In this document: piece after piece, positions 34,777 to 43,416 of the stretch
How the letters are laid out: every line of letters begins with the position of its first letter
How positions within the stretch are numbered: position 1 is the stretch's first letter
Assembly: GCF_016863095.1 (NCBI RefSeq)
Contig: NZ_BOOF01000042.1
Span: forward strand, 41,125 to 105,124
Length of the DNA: 64,000 nucleotides
DNA from: Microbispora siamensis
Lineage (GTDB): Bacteria; Actinomycetota; Actinomycetes; Streptosporangiales; Streptosporangiaceae
Direction: 5' to 3'
Notes under the pieces: model-generated
Databases searched by the model: none
The model's input: only the letters and a program-made list of their open reading frames with translations
Told to the model about the DNA's origin: nothing
Program-made: the position numbers and the translations under genes

Positions 34777-35154
34777 ATGAGGCCGGCGGTGATCGAAGAG
34801 GGCGCGAAGAAGTCCAACGTGCTGTGGCTCGGCCTGCCGTCCGGGGTCCGGCTGGCCTGGCACGTGTGGCACGACGGCGCGGTCTACGTGGTGACCGGCG
34901 GAGGGGAGCAGTCCCTGCCCGGGCTGGCCGAGGTCGCGGCCGGGCGGGGCGAGATCAAGGTCGTGCTGCGCAGCAAGGACAACGGCGCAGAGCTCGTCCG
35001 TTTCCCCGCCGTCGCCGAGGTGGTGGACCAGGCGGCCGCCCCCGAGGCCGTGGCCGCGCTGGCCAAGGAGCGCCTGAACGCCCGCGACGCCGCCGGTCTG
35101 ACCGCTCGCTGGGCCGAGGGGTCCACCGTCGTACGGCTCGTCCCCAGACCCTGA
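34777..35154 (+). CDS. hypothetical protein, possibly flavin-reductase-like split barrel
   Basis: A 125-aa product. Its strand pattern (NVLWLGLPSGVRLAWHVWHDGAVYVVTGGGEQSLPGL, then EIKVVLRSKDNGAELVRFPAV) is reminiscent of small pyridoxamine-phosphate-oxidase-like barrels, but no cofactor motif is clear. ATG at 34777; the upstream AATAAGCT may be a -10 element of a leaderless transcript. An in-frame GTG lies at 34759. It is divergent from the CitE-like gene. Confidence 0.72.
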   Translation: MRPAVIEEGAKKSNVLWLGLPSGVRLAWHVWHDGAVYVVTGGGEQSLPGLAEVAAGRGEIKVVLRSKDNGAELVRFPAVAEVVDQAAAPEAVAALAKERLNARDAAGLTARWAEGSTVVRLVPRP

Positions 35155-35174
35155 AGACACAGGGCCTGACCCCG

Positions 35175-36119
35175 TCAGACGCGTACGGTCTCGGCGGCGT
35201 CGGCGGCCTGGCGCTCGGAGCCGAGCCGAACGGTCGCGGTCTGGGCCAGCAGGGCCCCGGCGAGCACGATCACGCCTCCGGTGATCTGGGCGGCCCCCAG
35301 GCGCTCGCCGAGCAGCACCCAGGCGATCACCGCCCCCGCGATGACCTCCACCGAGGCGACCGTCGCCCCGACGGCGGCCGACAGCCGCCGCACGGCCGTG
35401 ACCCCGGTCGTGTACGCGACGACCGTGGCCACCACGACCAGCACCAGGGCGACCACGGCGACGGGGACCGTGTGACCGGAGACCTCGACGGCGCGGGTGA
35501 ACGCCGGCCAGTCGATGTTCCAGGGCCGGGAGACGGGCAGCAGGACCACCGCCGAACCGAGCATGCCCCAGCCGATCAGCCCCAGCGTGTCCACGTCGTC
35601 GCCGAACGAGTCGCTCATCAGGAAATATCCGGCGCAGCAGGCGGCGGCCACCAGGCCGAGCAGCAGCCCGAGCGCGTCGAGGCGCAGGCCCTCCCAGACC
35701 TGCACGACGATCGCCAGCCCCACGATCGCGATGAGCGCCCCCAGGTAGGCCGAGCGCGGCAGCCGCAGCCGCCGGACGAACCGCACCCACAGGACCACCA
35801 GCACCGGCGAGGTGTACTCGAGCAGCAGCGCCACGCCGACCGGCAGCCGGGTGATGGCCATGAAGAACAGGCCCTGCACGGCCGCCACGGCGATCACGGC
35901 GTACGCCGCGAAGAACAGCAGGCGGTCGCGGGGGATGCGCAGCGCGCGCGGCCTGACGACGGCCAGGACCGCGAGCAGGAGCACGCCTGCCCCTGCCATG
36001 CGGACCCATACGGCCTCCAGCGGGGTGAGCCCCGCCATGCCGAGGAGCTTCGCCATCGGTCCGGAGAACCCGAAGCAGAAGGCCGAGACGCCCGCGATCG
36101 CCAGGCTGACAGCCCTCAT
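35175..36119 (-). CDS. EamA/DMT family transporter
   Basis: A 314-aa product with ten hydrophobic helices in two EamA repeats, starting with SLAIAGVSAFCFGFSGPMAKLL. The second half contains GATVASVEVIAGAVIAWVLLGERLGAAQITGG, the usual EamA ending. It probably exports small metabolites such as amino acids. The ATG at 36119 follows GGCAGGTG. It converges on the hypothetical gene at 34777-35154. Confidence 0.92.
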   Translation of the reverse strand: MRAVSLAIAGVSAFCFGFSGPMAKLLGMAGLTPLEAVWVRMAGAGVLLLAVLAVVRPRALRIPRDRLLFFAAYAVIAVAAVQGLFFMAITRLPVGVALLLEYTSPVLVVLWVRFVRRLRLPRSAYLGALIAIVGLAIVVQVWEGLRLDALGLLLGLVAAACCAGYFLMSDSFGDDVDTLGLIGWGMLGSAVVLLPVSRPWNIDWPAFTRAVEVSGHTVPVAVVALVLVVVATVVAYTTGVTAVRRLSAAVGATVASVEVIAGAVIAWVLLGERLGAAQITGGVIVLAGALLAQTATVRLGSERQAADAAETVRV

Positions 36120-36204
36120 CGTCACCTGCCCATGTAATTACCAATAAACGGCTTTGATCCTGTCATAACCCGGAGCGGTCCGCATCCTTGCGTAACCTGA
36201 CAGA

Positions 36205-37410
36205 GTGGATCGGATCTTCGTGGCCCGCCTGGCGGGGCTGGCGGTCTTCGACCCGGCCGGCGACCAGATCGGCCGGATCCGGGACGTCGTCGTCTCGCTG
36301 CGGGGACCGCTGCTCCCCCGGGTCCACGGCTTCGTCGTCGAGGTCCAGCCACGCCGCCGGGTCTTCCTGCCGATCACCAGGATCACCAGCATCGAGGCCC
36401 GCGCCCTCATCTTCACCGGCAAGCTCAACATGCGCAGGTTCGAGTGCCGGGACGCCGAGACCCTGGCCATCGGGGAGATGCTCGACCGCACCGTCGAGTA
36501 CAAGGGCGAGCGGGTGACCGTACAGGACCTCGCCATGGAGCAGCCGCGGCCGTCCGACTGGCTCATCACGAAGGTCGCGGTACGCCGCGGGACGCGGCGC
36601 AGGGGCGAGACCCTGATCGTCGACTGGGACGAGGTCACCGGCTTCGCGGGGATCCAGAAGGACCAGGGCGCGGCCAACCTGCTCGCCGTCTTCGAGGCGC
36701 TGCGCCCGGCCGACCTGGCGAACATGCTGCACGAGCTGCCCACCAAGCGGATGGCCGAGGTCGCCGCCGCCCTGGACGACGACCGGCTCGCCGACGTGCT
36801 GGAGGAGCTGCCCGAGCGCGACCAGGTGCTCGTGCTGAGCCGGCTGCACCGGGAGCGTGCCGCCGACGTGCTGGAGGAGATGAGCCCCGACGACGCCGCC
36901 GACCTGCTGCAGGAGCTGCCCGCCGAGCAGGCCGAGGGGCTGCTGCGGCTCATGGTGCCGGAGGAGGCCGCGCCGGTCCGGCGGCTGCTGACCTACGGCG
37001 AGTTCACCGCCGGCGGCATGATGACGACCGAGCCGGTCGTCCTCCCGCCGACCTCCACCGTGGCCGAGGCCCTGGCGCACATCCGTCAGGAGGAGCGGCC
37101 CCCCGCCATCGCCGCCCAGGTGTACGTGACCCGCCCGCCGACCGAGACGCCGACGGGGCGCTTCCTGGGGGTGGCGCACTTCCAGCGACTGCTCAGGGAG
37201 CCGCCGTCGACGCTGCTCGGCAGCGTGATAGACATCACCGTGGACCCGATCAGGCCCGAGCTCACGGTGCACGAGGTGGCGTCCTACCTCGCGACGTACA
37301 ACCTGGTCGCGGTCCCCGTCGTGGACGAGCTGAGCCGCCTGCTCGGCGCGGTGACCGTCGACGACGTGCTCGACCACATGCTGCCGGAGGACTGGCGGGA
37401 ACGCCCATGA
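36205..37410 (+). CDS. PRC-barrel/MgtE-N/CBS protein lacking the transport domain
   Basis: A 401-aa product. Residues 1-130 hold PRC-barrel-like segments (ARLAGLAVFDPAGDQIGRIRDVVV; DWLITKVAVRRG). Residues 155-265 are an MgtE intracellular helical domain with repeated ExLPxxx units (LEELPERD, LQELPAEQA). Residues 270-400 hold two CBS domains (MMTTEPVVLPPTSTVAEAL and IDITVDPIRPELTVHEVASYL). The membrane channel part of MgtE is missing, so it is probably a soluble Mg or nucleotide sensor. The ATGA overlap couples it to the DUF1003 gene, which could be its membrane partner (inference). The GTG at 36205 sits just after TAACCT, suggesting a very short leader. Confidence 0.88.
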   Translation: MDRIFVARLAGLAVFDPAGDQIGRIRDVVVSLRGPLLPRVHGFVVEVQPRRRVFLPITRITSIEARALIFTGKLNMRRFECRDAETLAIGEMLDRTVEYKGERVTVQDLAMEQPRPSDWLITKVAVRRGTRRRGETLIVDWDEVTGFAGIQKDQGAANLLAVFEALRPADLANMLHELPTKRMAEVAAALDDDRLADVLEELPERDQVLVLSRLHRERAADVLEEMSPDDAADLLQELPAEQAEGLLRLMVPEEAAPVRRLLTYGEFTAGGMMTTEPVVLPPTSTVAEALAHIRQEERPPAIAAQVYVTRPPTETPTGRFLGVAHFQRLLREPPSTLLGSVIDITVDPIRPELTVHEVASYLATYNLVAVPVVDELSRLLGAVTVDDVLDHMLPEDWRERP

Positions 37411-37901
37411 CAGAACGCCTCGACCAGCCGCGCGAACTGACCTACCGCCTGCGGCTCTACTACGACCCCGAGGCGTTCGGCGAGTTCTCGGAACGGTTCG
37501 CCCGGTTCCTCGGCACGGCGCGGTTCATCGTCTACATGACCGTGTTCGTCGGGGTGTGGCTGCTGTGGAACGTGTTCGCGCCGTACAAGTTCGACCCCTA
37601 TCCGTTCATCTTCCTGACCCTGATGCTCTCGCTCCAGGCGTCGTACGCCGCGCCGCTGATCCTGCTGGCGCAGAACCGGCAGGCCGACCGCGACCGCATC
37701 CAGTACGAGCAGGACAGGGTGACGGCCGAGCGCAACCAGGCCGAGATCGAGTACCTCACCCGGGAGATCGCCGGCCTGCGTATGGCGCTCGGCGAGGTGG
37801 CCACGCGCGACTACATCCGCTCGGAGCTCCAGCGTCTGCAGGACGAGCTGACCGCGGATCCGCCTAGATCGCGTGGGGCGGGTTCGGAGGATGCCCGCTG
37901 A
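37407..37901 (+). CDS. DUF1003 family membrane protein
   Basis: A 164-aa product with two membrane helices (FIVYMTVFVGVWLLWNVF and PFIFLTLMLSLQASYAAPLIL), the motif LILLAQNRQADRDR and a coiled-coil tail, exactly the DUF1003 layout. Function is unknown. Its ATGA overlap with the CBS/MgtE-N gene and its position before mrp match the mycobacterial Rv1229c-Rv1232c neighbourhood. Confidence 0.92.
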   Translation: MTERLDQPRELTYRLRLYYDPEAFGEFSERFARFLGTARFIVYMTVFVGVWLLWNVFAPYKFDPYPFIFLTLMLSLQASYAAPLILLAQNRQADRDRIQYEQDRVTAERNQAEIEYLTREIAGLRMALGEVATRDYIRSELQRLQDELTADPPRSRGAGSEDAR

Positions 37902-37918
37902 GTCCATAGCATGGATTC

Positions 37919-39058
37919 ATGGCACCATCCCCTGAACTGGTCATGGCCGCGCTGGCGACGGTGAACGACCCGGAGATCCGCCGGCCGATCACCGAGCTCG
38001 GCATGGTCAAGAACGTCGACATCTCCCCCGACGGGGTGGTGCGCGTTGGCGTGTACCTGACCGTCGCCGGCTGCCCCCTGAAGGACACCATCACCCGCGA
38101 CGTCACCGGGGCCGTGTCCCGGATCGACGGCGTGTCCCGCGTCCACGTGGACATGGACGTCATGAGCGCCGAACAGCGCAAGGAACTGCAGACGAAGCTG
38201 CGCGGCGACCGCGGGCCGGAGAAGGAGATCCCCTTCGCCAAGCCCGGCTCGTTGACCCGCGTGTTCGCGGTCGCGAGCGGCAAGGGCGGCGTCGGCAAGT
38301 CGTCGGTCACGGTGAACCTCGCCGCGGCGATGGCCTCCCAGGGCCTGAAGGTGGGCGTCGTCGACGCCGACATCTACGGCCACTCGGTGCCGCGCATGCT
38401 CGGCGTGAGCGAACGGCCCACCAAGGTCGAGGACATGATCATGCCGCCGGTGGCGCATGACATCAAGGTCATCTCGGTCGGCATGTTCAAGCCCGAGGGC
38501 AACACTCCGGTGGTCTGGCGCGGCCCGATGCTCGACCGCGCGCTGTACCAGTTCCTCACCGACGTCTACTGGGGCGACCTCGACGTCCTGCTGATGGACC
38601 TGCCCCCGGGCACCGGCGACATCGCGATCTCGGTCGCCCAGCGCCTGCCCACGGCCGAGATCCTGGTCGTGACGACCCCGCAGCAGGCCGCCGCCGAGGT
38701 GGCCGAGCGCGCCGGGTCGATCGCCGCCCAGACCCACCAGCAGATCGCGGGCGTCATCGAGAACATGGCGTGGCTGCCCTGCCCGCACTGCGACGAGCGC
38801 ATCTCGGTGTTCGGCGAGGGCGGCGGCCAGACCGTGGCCGACGCGCTGACCCGCACGCTGGGCGCGCGCGTGCCGGTGCTCGGCCAGGTGCCGATCGACA
38901 TGCGGCTGCGTGAGGGCGGCGACGAGGGCAAGCCGCTCGTGCTGACCGACCCCGACGCCCCGGCGGCCGCGGAGCTGCGCCGGATCGCGGCCGGGCTCGG
39001 CAAGAAGTCGACCAGTCTCAAGGGCCTGAAGCTCGACATCTCCCCGGTCAAGCACTAG
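37919..39058 (+). CDS. mrp: Mrp/NBP35 family iron-sulfur cluster carrier ATPase
   Basis: A 379-aa product. The N-terminal MIP18/DUF59 domain (about 1-95, with the VAGCPLKDTI Cys) is followed by a P-loop ATPase with GKGGVGKSS, VDADIYGHS and PPGTGDIAIS. The cluster-binding CPHC lies near residue 283. It holds and transfers Fe-S clusters to apoproteins in the cytoplasm. Length and order are standard. It is 17 bases downstream of the DUF1003 gene and converges on tatB. Confidence 0.95.
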   Translation: MAPSPELVMAALATVNDPEIRRPITELGMVKNVDISPDGVVRVGVYLTVAGCPLKDTITRDVTGAVSRIDGVSRVHVDMDVMSAEQRKELQTKLRGDRGPEKEIPFAKPGSLTRVFAVASGKGGVGKSSVTVNLAAAMASQGLKVGVVDADIYGHSVPRMLGVSERPTKVEDMIMPPVAHDIKVISVGMFKPEGNTPVVWRGPMLDRALYQFLTDVYWGDLDVLLMDLPPGTGDIAISVAQRLPTAEILVVTTPQQAAAEVAERAGSIAAQTHQQIAGVIENMAWLPCPHCDERISVFGEGGGQTVADALTRTLGARVPVLGQVPIDMRLREGGDEGKPLVLTDPDAPAAAELRRIAAGLGKKSTSLKGLKLDISPVKH

Positions 39059-39074
39059 CCAGACCGGGGCCGGA

Positions 39075-39422
39075 TCAGGTCGCCTCGTTGTCGTACGGCG
39101 GGATCTCCCCCACGCCCAGCTCCGGCGTGGGGGCGACCGGCTCGGCCGTCGTCGTCGCCGAGGTGCCGTTCCAGTCGTTCTCGAGGTCGTCGAGCAGGTG
39201 CTTGCGCACGAAGTTCTTGGGGTTGAGGTCGGCCGGGTCGAAGTTGGCGAACTCGGGCCCCATGTTGGCCTGCAGGTCGGCCTTCGCGTTGTTGGCCATC
39301 TGCCGGAGCTGCCGCAGCGTACGGCCCGCCTGCGAGGCGGCCTGAGGCAGCTTCTCCGGTCCGAAGACGAGTAGGGCGATCACCACCAGCGCCAGGGCCT
39401 CCCCCCAGCCGAGTCCGAACAT
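39075..39422 (-). CDS. tatB: Sec-independent protein translocase TatB
   Basis: A 115-aa product: one N-terminal membrane helix (FGLGWGEALALVVIALLVFGPEKLP), the hinge GPEKLP, then an amphipathic helix (GRTLRQLRQMANNAKADL) and an acidic tail. TatB binds twin-arginine signal peptides with TatC. An adjacent htrA gene and the sigE operon match the mycobacterial order. The ATG follows AGGAGGAG. Confidence 0.93.
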   Translation of the reverse strand: MFGLGWGEALALVVIALLVFGPEKLPQAASQAGRTLRQLRQMANNAKADLQANMGPEFANFDPADLNPKNFVRKHLLDDLENDWNGTSATTTAEPVAPTPELGVGEIPPYDNEAT

Positions 39423-39517
39423 GGCGATCTCCTCCTGCACGTGCGACTGAAATCAGACTAATGCCCGCGCCCCGAGCTGTGGACAGGGGACGCCCTGCTT
39501 CATGCGCCCGGCTTCAA

Positions 39518-39547
39518 GAAGGCCTGTTCATGAAGGCCTGTTCATGA
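39518..39547. repeat. 14-bp tandem duplication at the htrA stop
   Basis: AAGGCCTGTTCATG occurs twice in direct succession across 39519-39546. The second copy includes the reverse-strand stop codon of htrA. Probably slippage; no function seen. Confidence 0.6.
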
Positions 39548-40831
39548 GGGTCGCGCGCTGGGGGCGGGGGCCGCGCCGACCGTGACCGTCGCCGTCCGCA
39601 CCTCGCCGTCGTGCCGGAACTTGATCCGCACCTGGTCGCCTGGGGCCTTGCTGCGGATGGTGACGATCAGTTCCCGGCTGTCGCTCACGGGCTGGCCGTC
39701 GACCTCCAGGATGACGTCCCCCGCGTGCAGGCCCGCCTTCGCGGCCGGACCTCCCGGCGTGACCGGCACGGCGCCGCCCTCCGTCTGCGTCGCGATCCGC
39801 ACCCCCTGGCCCTGGTAGCTCTGGTCGATCGTGATGCCGATCCTGGAGGTGCGGGCCGTTCCGGTGGTGATGAGCTCCTGGGCGATCCGGCGCACCTGGT
39901 TCACCGGGATCGCGAAGCCGAGGCCGATGCTGCCGGACTGCTGGCCCAGCAGGGAGCCGCCGACGGTGGCGATCGCCGAGTTCACCCCGATCACCTGGCC
40001 CGCGGCGTTGACCAGGGGGCCGCCCGAGTTGCCGGGGTTGATGGCGGCGTCCGTCTGGATCGCGTTGATGAGCGCGTAGTCAGACCCGGTGCTGCCGCCC
40101 GCCTCGACGGGCCGGTTGAGCGAGCTGACGATGCCGGTGGTGACCGTGCCGCTCAGGCCGAGGGGCGAGCCGACCGCGATGACCGGGTCGCCGACCACCA
40201 CGCCGTCGGAGTTGCCGAGGGGCAGCTCCGGCGCCTTGACGGTCCCGTCGGGCTTCACGACCGCGATGTCGGAGTTGGGGTCGCGGCCGACGACGCGCGC
40301 CCCCGAGGAGGTGCGGTCGTTATAGCGGATGCGGATCTCCCCGGCCTGTCCCGCGACGGCCACGACGTGGTTGTTCGTGACGATGTAGCTGCCCTTGATG
40401 ACGAAGCCCGACCCGGTGCCCGACTCGCTGTTGCCCTTGACCTCCAGCGAGACCACGCTGGGCAGGACCTTGGCGGCCACCCCGGCCACCGACTCCGGCG
40501 GCCGGGCCGTGGGCTGTTTCGACGGCGTGCTCAGCGCGTATCCGGGGTCGATGCCGGAGGACGGACGCGTCAGCAGGAACGTGCCCCAGCTCGCCACCCC
40601 GCCCGCCACGAGCGCGATGACCACGGCCAGGGCGGCGTACAGCGCGATGTTGGGGCCGCGCGGCTCCCGCTGCGGTGCGACGGGGTACAGCGGCGGCGGG
40701 GCCCAGCCGGGGCCCATGCCGTACGGGCCGGTGGACGGCGGAGGGCCGCCCGGAGAGTCCTGCGGCTCCTCCCCCGCGGGAAGGAACTCGGGCCGGTCCG
40801 ACGCGCCGAACGGACGCGTGTTGTCGGTCAT
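39542..40831 (-). CDS. htrA: HtrA/DegP-family S1C serine protease with PDZ domain
   Basis: A 429-aa product: a Pro/Gly-rich cytoplasmic tail (1-60), a membrane helix (ALYAALAVVIALVAGGVASW), a trypsin-like domain with His in TNNHVV, Asp in DPNSDIAVV and Ser in GNSGGPLV, and a C-terminal PDZ domain (GLHAGDVILEVDGQPV). It is an extracytoplasmic quality-control protease. Its position next to sigE and the anti-sigma gene fits control by SigE in envelope stress. The ATG at 40831 was chosen; a GTG at 40852 is possible. Confidence 0.94.
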   Translation of the reverse strand: MTDNTRPFGASDRPEFLPAGEEPQDSPGGPPPSTGPYGMGPGWAPPPLYPVAPQREPRGPNIALYAALAVVIALVAGGVASWGTFLLTRPSSGIDPGYALSTPSKQPTARPPESVAGVAAKVLPSVVSLEVKGNSESGTGSGFVIKGSYIVTNNHVVAVAGQAGEIRIRYNDRTSSGARVVGRDPNSDIAVVKPDGTVKAPELPLGNSDGVVVGDPVIAVGSPLGLSGTVTTGIVSSLNRPVEAGGSTGSDYALINAIQTDAAINPGNSGGPLVNAAGQVIGVNSAIATVGGSLLGQQSGSIGLGFAIPVNQVRRIAQELITTGTARTSRIGITIDQSYQGQGVRIATQTEGGAVPVTPGGPAAKAGLHAGDVILEVDGQPVSDSRELIVTIRSKAPGDQVRIKFRHDGEVRTATVTVGAAPAPSARPS

Positions 40832-40937
40832 CGCGGCAGTCACTCCTCGCACACGGCGTCATCCGCTGGGCAGCCGCGGTAACGAGGAAAGCGGCACACG
40901 ACGGCTACGGTGTCCGATCGTATGCCGATTCCTCGTA

Positions 40938-41501
40938 TCAGCGCGAAAGCCCCCTGGTGACGCTGGGTGACGGGGTGGGTGACACGCTCACCACGGGCGC
41001 CCTGTTCTGTGCGGGATGCTGTACGAACATCTGGCCGGGCGTCGGGTTCGGGGTGGCCGTGGATCCCCCGGCCATGAGCATGGTGCCGAGGGCGACTGCG
41101 GCGCCGGCCATTCCCACGGCGACGTATCCCGCCCGTCGGGCCCTGCCGGGCCGCCCGGGCCCCGATCGTCCCTCGTCCCTGCCCCGGGGCCGGTTGTCCA
41201 TGGGCCCTGCGGCGTGCATGCCGGGTAGCCGCCCGGCTCCGAAGGCCGGGTGGTCGGGAAAGGGCCGCATACGCGGCGGCAACGGCCCTCCCGGCTCCGC
41301 CATGCGGAGCAGCGACATCGTGAGGTCCGCCGGCATGGCGGGCGGATCCATGGACCGCAGGCGGGTCTTCAGCGCCCGCATCGCGTCGACTTCCGCACGG
41401 CAGTCCGCGCAGAACGTCAGGTGCGCGAGCGCGCGTTCCCGCTCGTTGTGACTGAGTTCGCCGTCGATGAGCGCGGAGACGCGCTCGCCAAGATGACTCA
41501 C
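40938..41501 (-). CDS. rseA: zinc-binding anti-sigma factor (RseA-like) for SigE
   Basis: A 187-aa product. The N-terminal anti-sigma zinc domain (HLTFCADCR, with His and two Cys) is followed by a linker, a membrane helix (GYVAVGMAGAAVALGTMLMAGG) and a short extracytoplasmic tail. It should hold the adjacent ECF sigma factor at the membrane until proteolysis or oxidation releases it. Its GTG overlaps the sigE stop (GTGA). Length and order agree with RseA of actinobacteria. Confidence 0.9.
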   Translation of the reverse strand: MSHLGERVSALIDGELSHNERERALAHLTFCADCRAEVDAMRALKTRLRSMDPPAMPADLTMSLLRMAEPGGPLPPRMRPFPDHPAFGAGRLPGMHAAGPMDNRPRGRDEGRSGPGRPGRARRAGYVAVGMAGAAVALGTMLMAGGSTATPNPTPGQMFVQHPAQNRAPVVSVSPTPSPSVTRGLSR

Positions 41502-42136
41502 AGTCCCTCCCTGCTGATTGAAGGGGGGGTTTGATCGCCGTTCCGGTTCGCGGAGGGCGCCCGGTGGTCGAGTGCCTCCCGCAGTTGGGCGCGGCCGCGG
41601 TGAATGCGGCTGCGCACCGTGCCGAGTTTCACGCCGAGCGTCGCGGCGATCTCCTCGTAGGACAGTCCCTCGATGTCGCACAGCACCACGGCCGCCCGGA
41701 ACTCCGGTGCCAGGGAGTCGAGCGCGGCCTGGATGTCGGGCTCCAGGTGCGCGTCGTCGTACGCCTGCGCCGGGGACGGCTCGCGGCCGTGCAGCCGCTC
41801 GGCGGCGTCGTCCGCCAGCCCCTCGAAGCGGATGCGCTGCCTGCGCCGCGCCATGTCGAGGAAGAGGTTCGTCGTGATCCGGTGCAGCCACCCCTCGAAC
41901 GTGCCCGGGGTGTAGCTCGACAGGGACCGGAAGACCCGGACGAAGACCTCCTGCGTGAGGTCCTCGGCGTCGTGGACGTTGCCCGTCAGCCGATAGGCCA
42001 GCCGGTAGACCCGAGCGGAATGAGTTCGGACGACCTCCTCCCAGGTGGGAGGCGTCCAGTCGGACACCGAAGTCTCCGCCTGGTGGTCGTGCTCGTCCAC
42101 CGGCATTCCTCTCTGCAGGATCGTCGCTACAGCCAT
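41498..42136 (-). CDS. sigE: ECF RNA polymerase sigma factor SigE
   Basis: A 212-aa product. Sigma region 2 (WEEVVRTHSARVYRLAYRLTGNVHDAEDLTQEVFVRVFRSL, with GTFEGWLHRITTNLF) and region 4 (LAPEFRAAVVLCDIEGLSYEEIAATLGVKLGTVRSRIHRGR) are both complete. It directs envelope-stress transcription, probably including htrA downstream. The genes sigE, anti-sigma, htrA and tatB are in the same order as in mycobacteria. ATG at 42136, or at 42106 just after GAGAGGA, are both plausible. Confidence 0.94.
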   Translation of the reverse strand: MAVATILQRGMPVDEHDHQAETSVSDWTPPTWEEVVRTHSARVYRLAYRLTGNVHDAEDLTQEVFVRVFRSLSSYTPGTFEGWLHRITTNLFLDMARRRQRIRFEGLADDAAERLHGREPSPAQAYDDAHLEPDIQAALDSLAPEFRAAVVLCDIEGLSYEEIAATLGVKLGTVRSRIHRGRAQLREALDHRAPSANRNGDQTPPSISREGL

Positions 42137-42291
42137 AGTGCCTGGTTTCGCCCCTTCCTGCGCACCGCGGGCTGAGCGGTCTTGAACAAAGACCGTTCAA
42201 AGCGTGCAACGTCCCCGTTGTGGCGTGAGTTCCCGTTCCGGTCCGACTCCCCTAGGCTGCGTCCAAGATGAAGCAGGGGAGGGAGAGGCCG

Positions 42292-42921
42292 ATGGCGACA
42301 CCGGCCAGCCTGGAGTACGCGGAGGAGTTCGTCCCGGAGGACGAGATCCTGCGGACCGCGCGCCGGCGTGGCATCGAGGTCGGGGCGCGCCCGATCCTGC
42401 CCGGGTGCGGAGCGGCGCTCTGCTTCCTCGCCACCGTGGCGAACGCGCGCTCGGTGGTGGAGGTCGGCACCGGATGCGGGGTCTCCGGCCTGTGGCTGCT
42501 GCGCGGCATGCGCCCGGACGGGACGCTCACGAGCGTGGACGTGGAGCCCGAGCACCAGCGCATGGCGCGCCAGACGTTCGCGGAGGCGGGGTTCTCCGGC
42601 AGCCGCATCCGCCTGATCGGCGGCCGCGCGCTCGACGTCCTCCCCCGCCTCGCCGACGGCGGTTACGACATGGTCTTCTGCGACGCGGCCAAGCAGGAGT
42701 ACATCGACTACCTCACCGAGTCGGTGCGGCTCCTGCGCCGGGGTGGGGTCGTCGTCTTCGGCGACGCCTTCTGTGACGACCAGGTGGCCGACCCCACCCA
42801 ACGCGACCCCGACACGGTCGCGATCCGGGAGCTGGGCAAGCTCGTCAGGAACGACGAGCGGCTGCGCCCGCTGATGCTGCCGCTCGGCTCCGGGCTGCTG
42901 GCCGCCGTCAAGCTCGTCTGA
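42292..42921 (+). CDS. class I SAM O-methyltransferase
   Basis: A 209-aa product of the catechol/caffeoyl-CoA O-methyltransferase type: VVEVGTGCGVSGLWLLRGM binds SAM, then DVEPEH, RALDVLPRL and DMVFCDAAKQEYIDYL with metal-binding Asp. The ATG at 42292 is preceded by GGGAGGGAGAGG; the in-frame ATG at 42268 is rejected. It is divergent from sigE, the position of Rv1220c in M. tuberculosis. Substrate unknown. Confidence 0.9.
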   Translation: MATPASLEYAEEFVPEDEILRTARRRGIEVGARPILPGCGAALCFLATVANARSVVEVGTGCGVSGLWLLRGMRPDGTLTSVDVEPEHQRMARQTFAEAGFSGSRIRLIGGRALDVLPRLADGGYDMVFCDAAKQEYIDYLTESVRLLRRGGVVVFGDAFCDDQVADPTQRDPDTVAIRELGKLVRNDERLRPLMLPLGSGLLAAVKLV

Positions 42922-42930
42922 CCGGAGCGC

Positions 42931-43329
42931 TCACGTCATCTTGTACGCCCGCAGCAGGGTCTGCTTCGCCCCGCAGCGGGCGAACCGCAGCTTGTACGGC
43001 TTGCTCACGCAGGCCCAGAACTCGATCTTTCCGCTGTTCATCTTCCGCGTCTTCTGCTCGACGCAGTCGACGTCCTTGTAGAAGTTCATATAGCGGTAGG
43101 TGTGACCCTTGTAGCGGATCTTGACCATGGCGTAGCGGTGGTCGGTGCTGCGGTCGCAGATGATGACCGTGTTGCGGTCGGTCAGCGTGGCCTCCGCCAG
43201 GGCGTTGCCGTGGCCGTCGCCGATCCGCGCCGTCGCGAGCGGCGAGGCGGACGCGGAGGCGGCGGTGCCGACGGTGGCGGTGGCGAAGGCCAGACCGGCG
43301 ACGGCCGCGGCGAACAGCAGCTTCTTCAT
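42931..43329 (-). CDS. small secreted protein, hypothetical
   Basis: A 132-aa product with a signal peptide (1-28, MKKLLFAAAVAGLAFATATV, ending ASA). The mature chain is basic and aromatic with four Cys (IICDRS, DVDCVEQ, FWACVS, FARCGA), consistent with two disulphides. No family recognised. It lies between a methyltransferase and pepA. Confidence 0.82.
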   Translation of the reverse strand: MKKLLFAAAVAGLAFATATVGTAASASASPLATARIGDGHGNALAEATLTDRNTVIICDRSTDHRYAMVKIRYKGHTYRYMNFYKDVDCVEQKTRKMNSGKIEFWACVSKPYKLRFARCGAKQTLLRAYKMT

Positions 43330-43416
43330 CGCGGTTCCTTTCCGTTTTGTGCGACTTCCACTGTTTTCTTCCAGGGGGTTGGAGAGCGGAAGTCGCCGGA
43401 AAGTTCGCAGCGGCGG

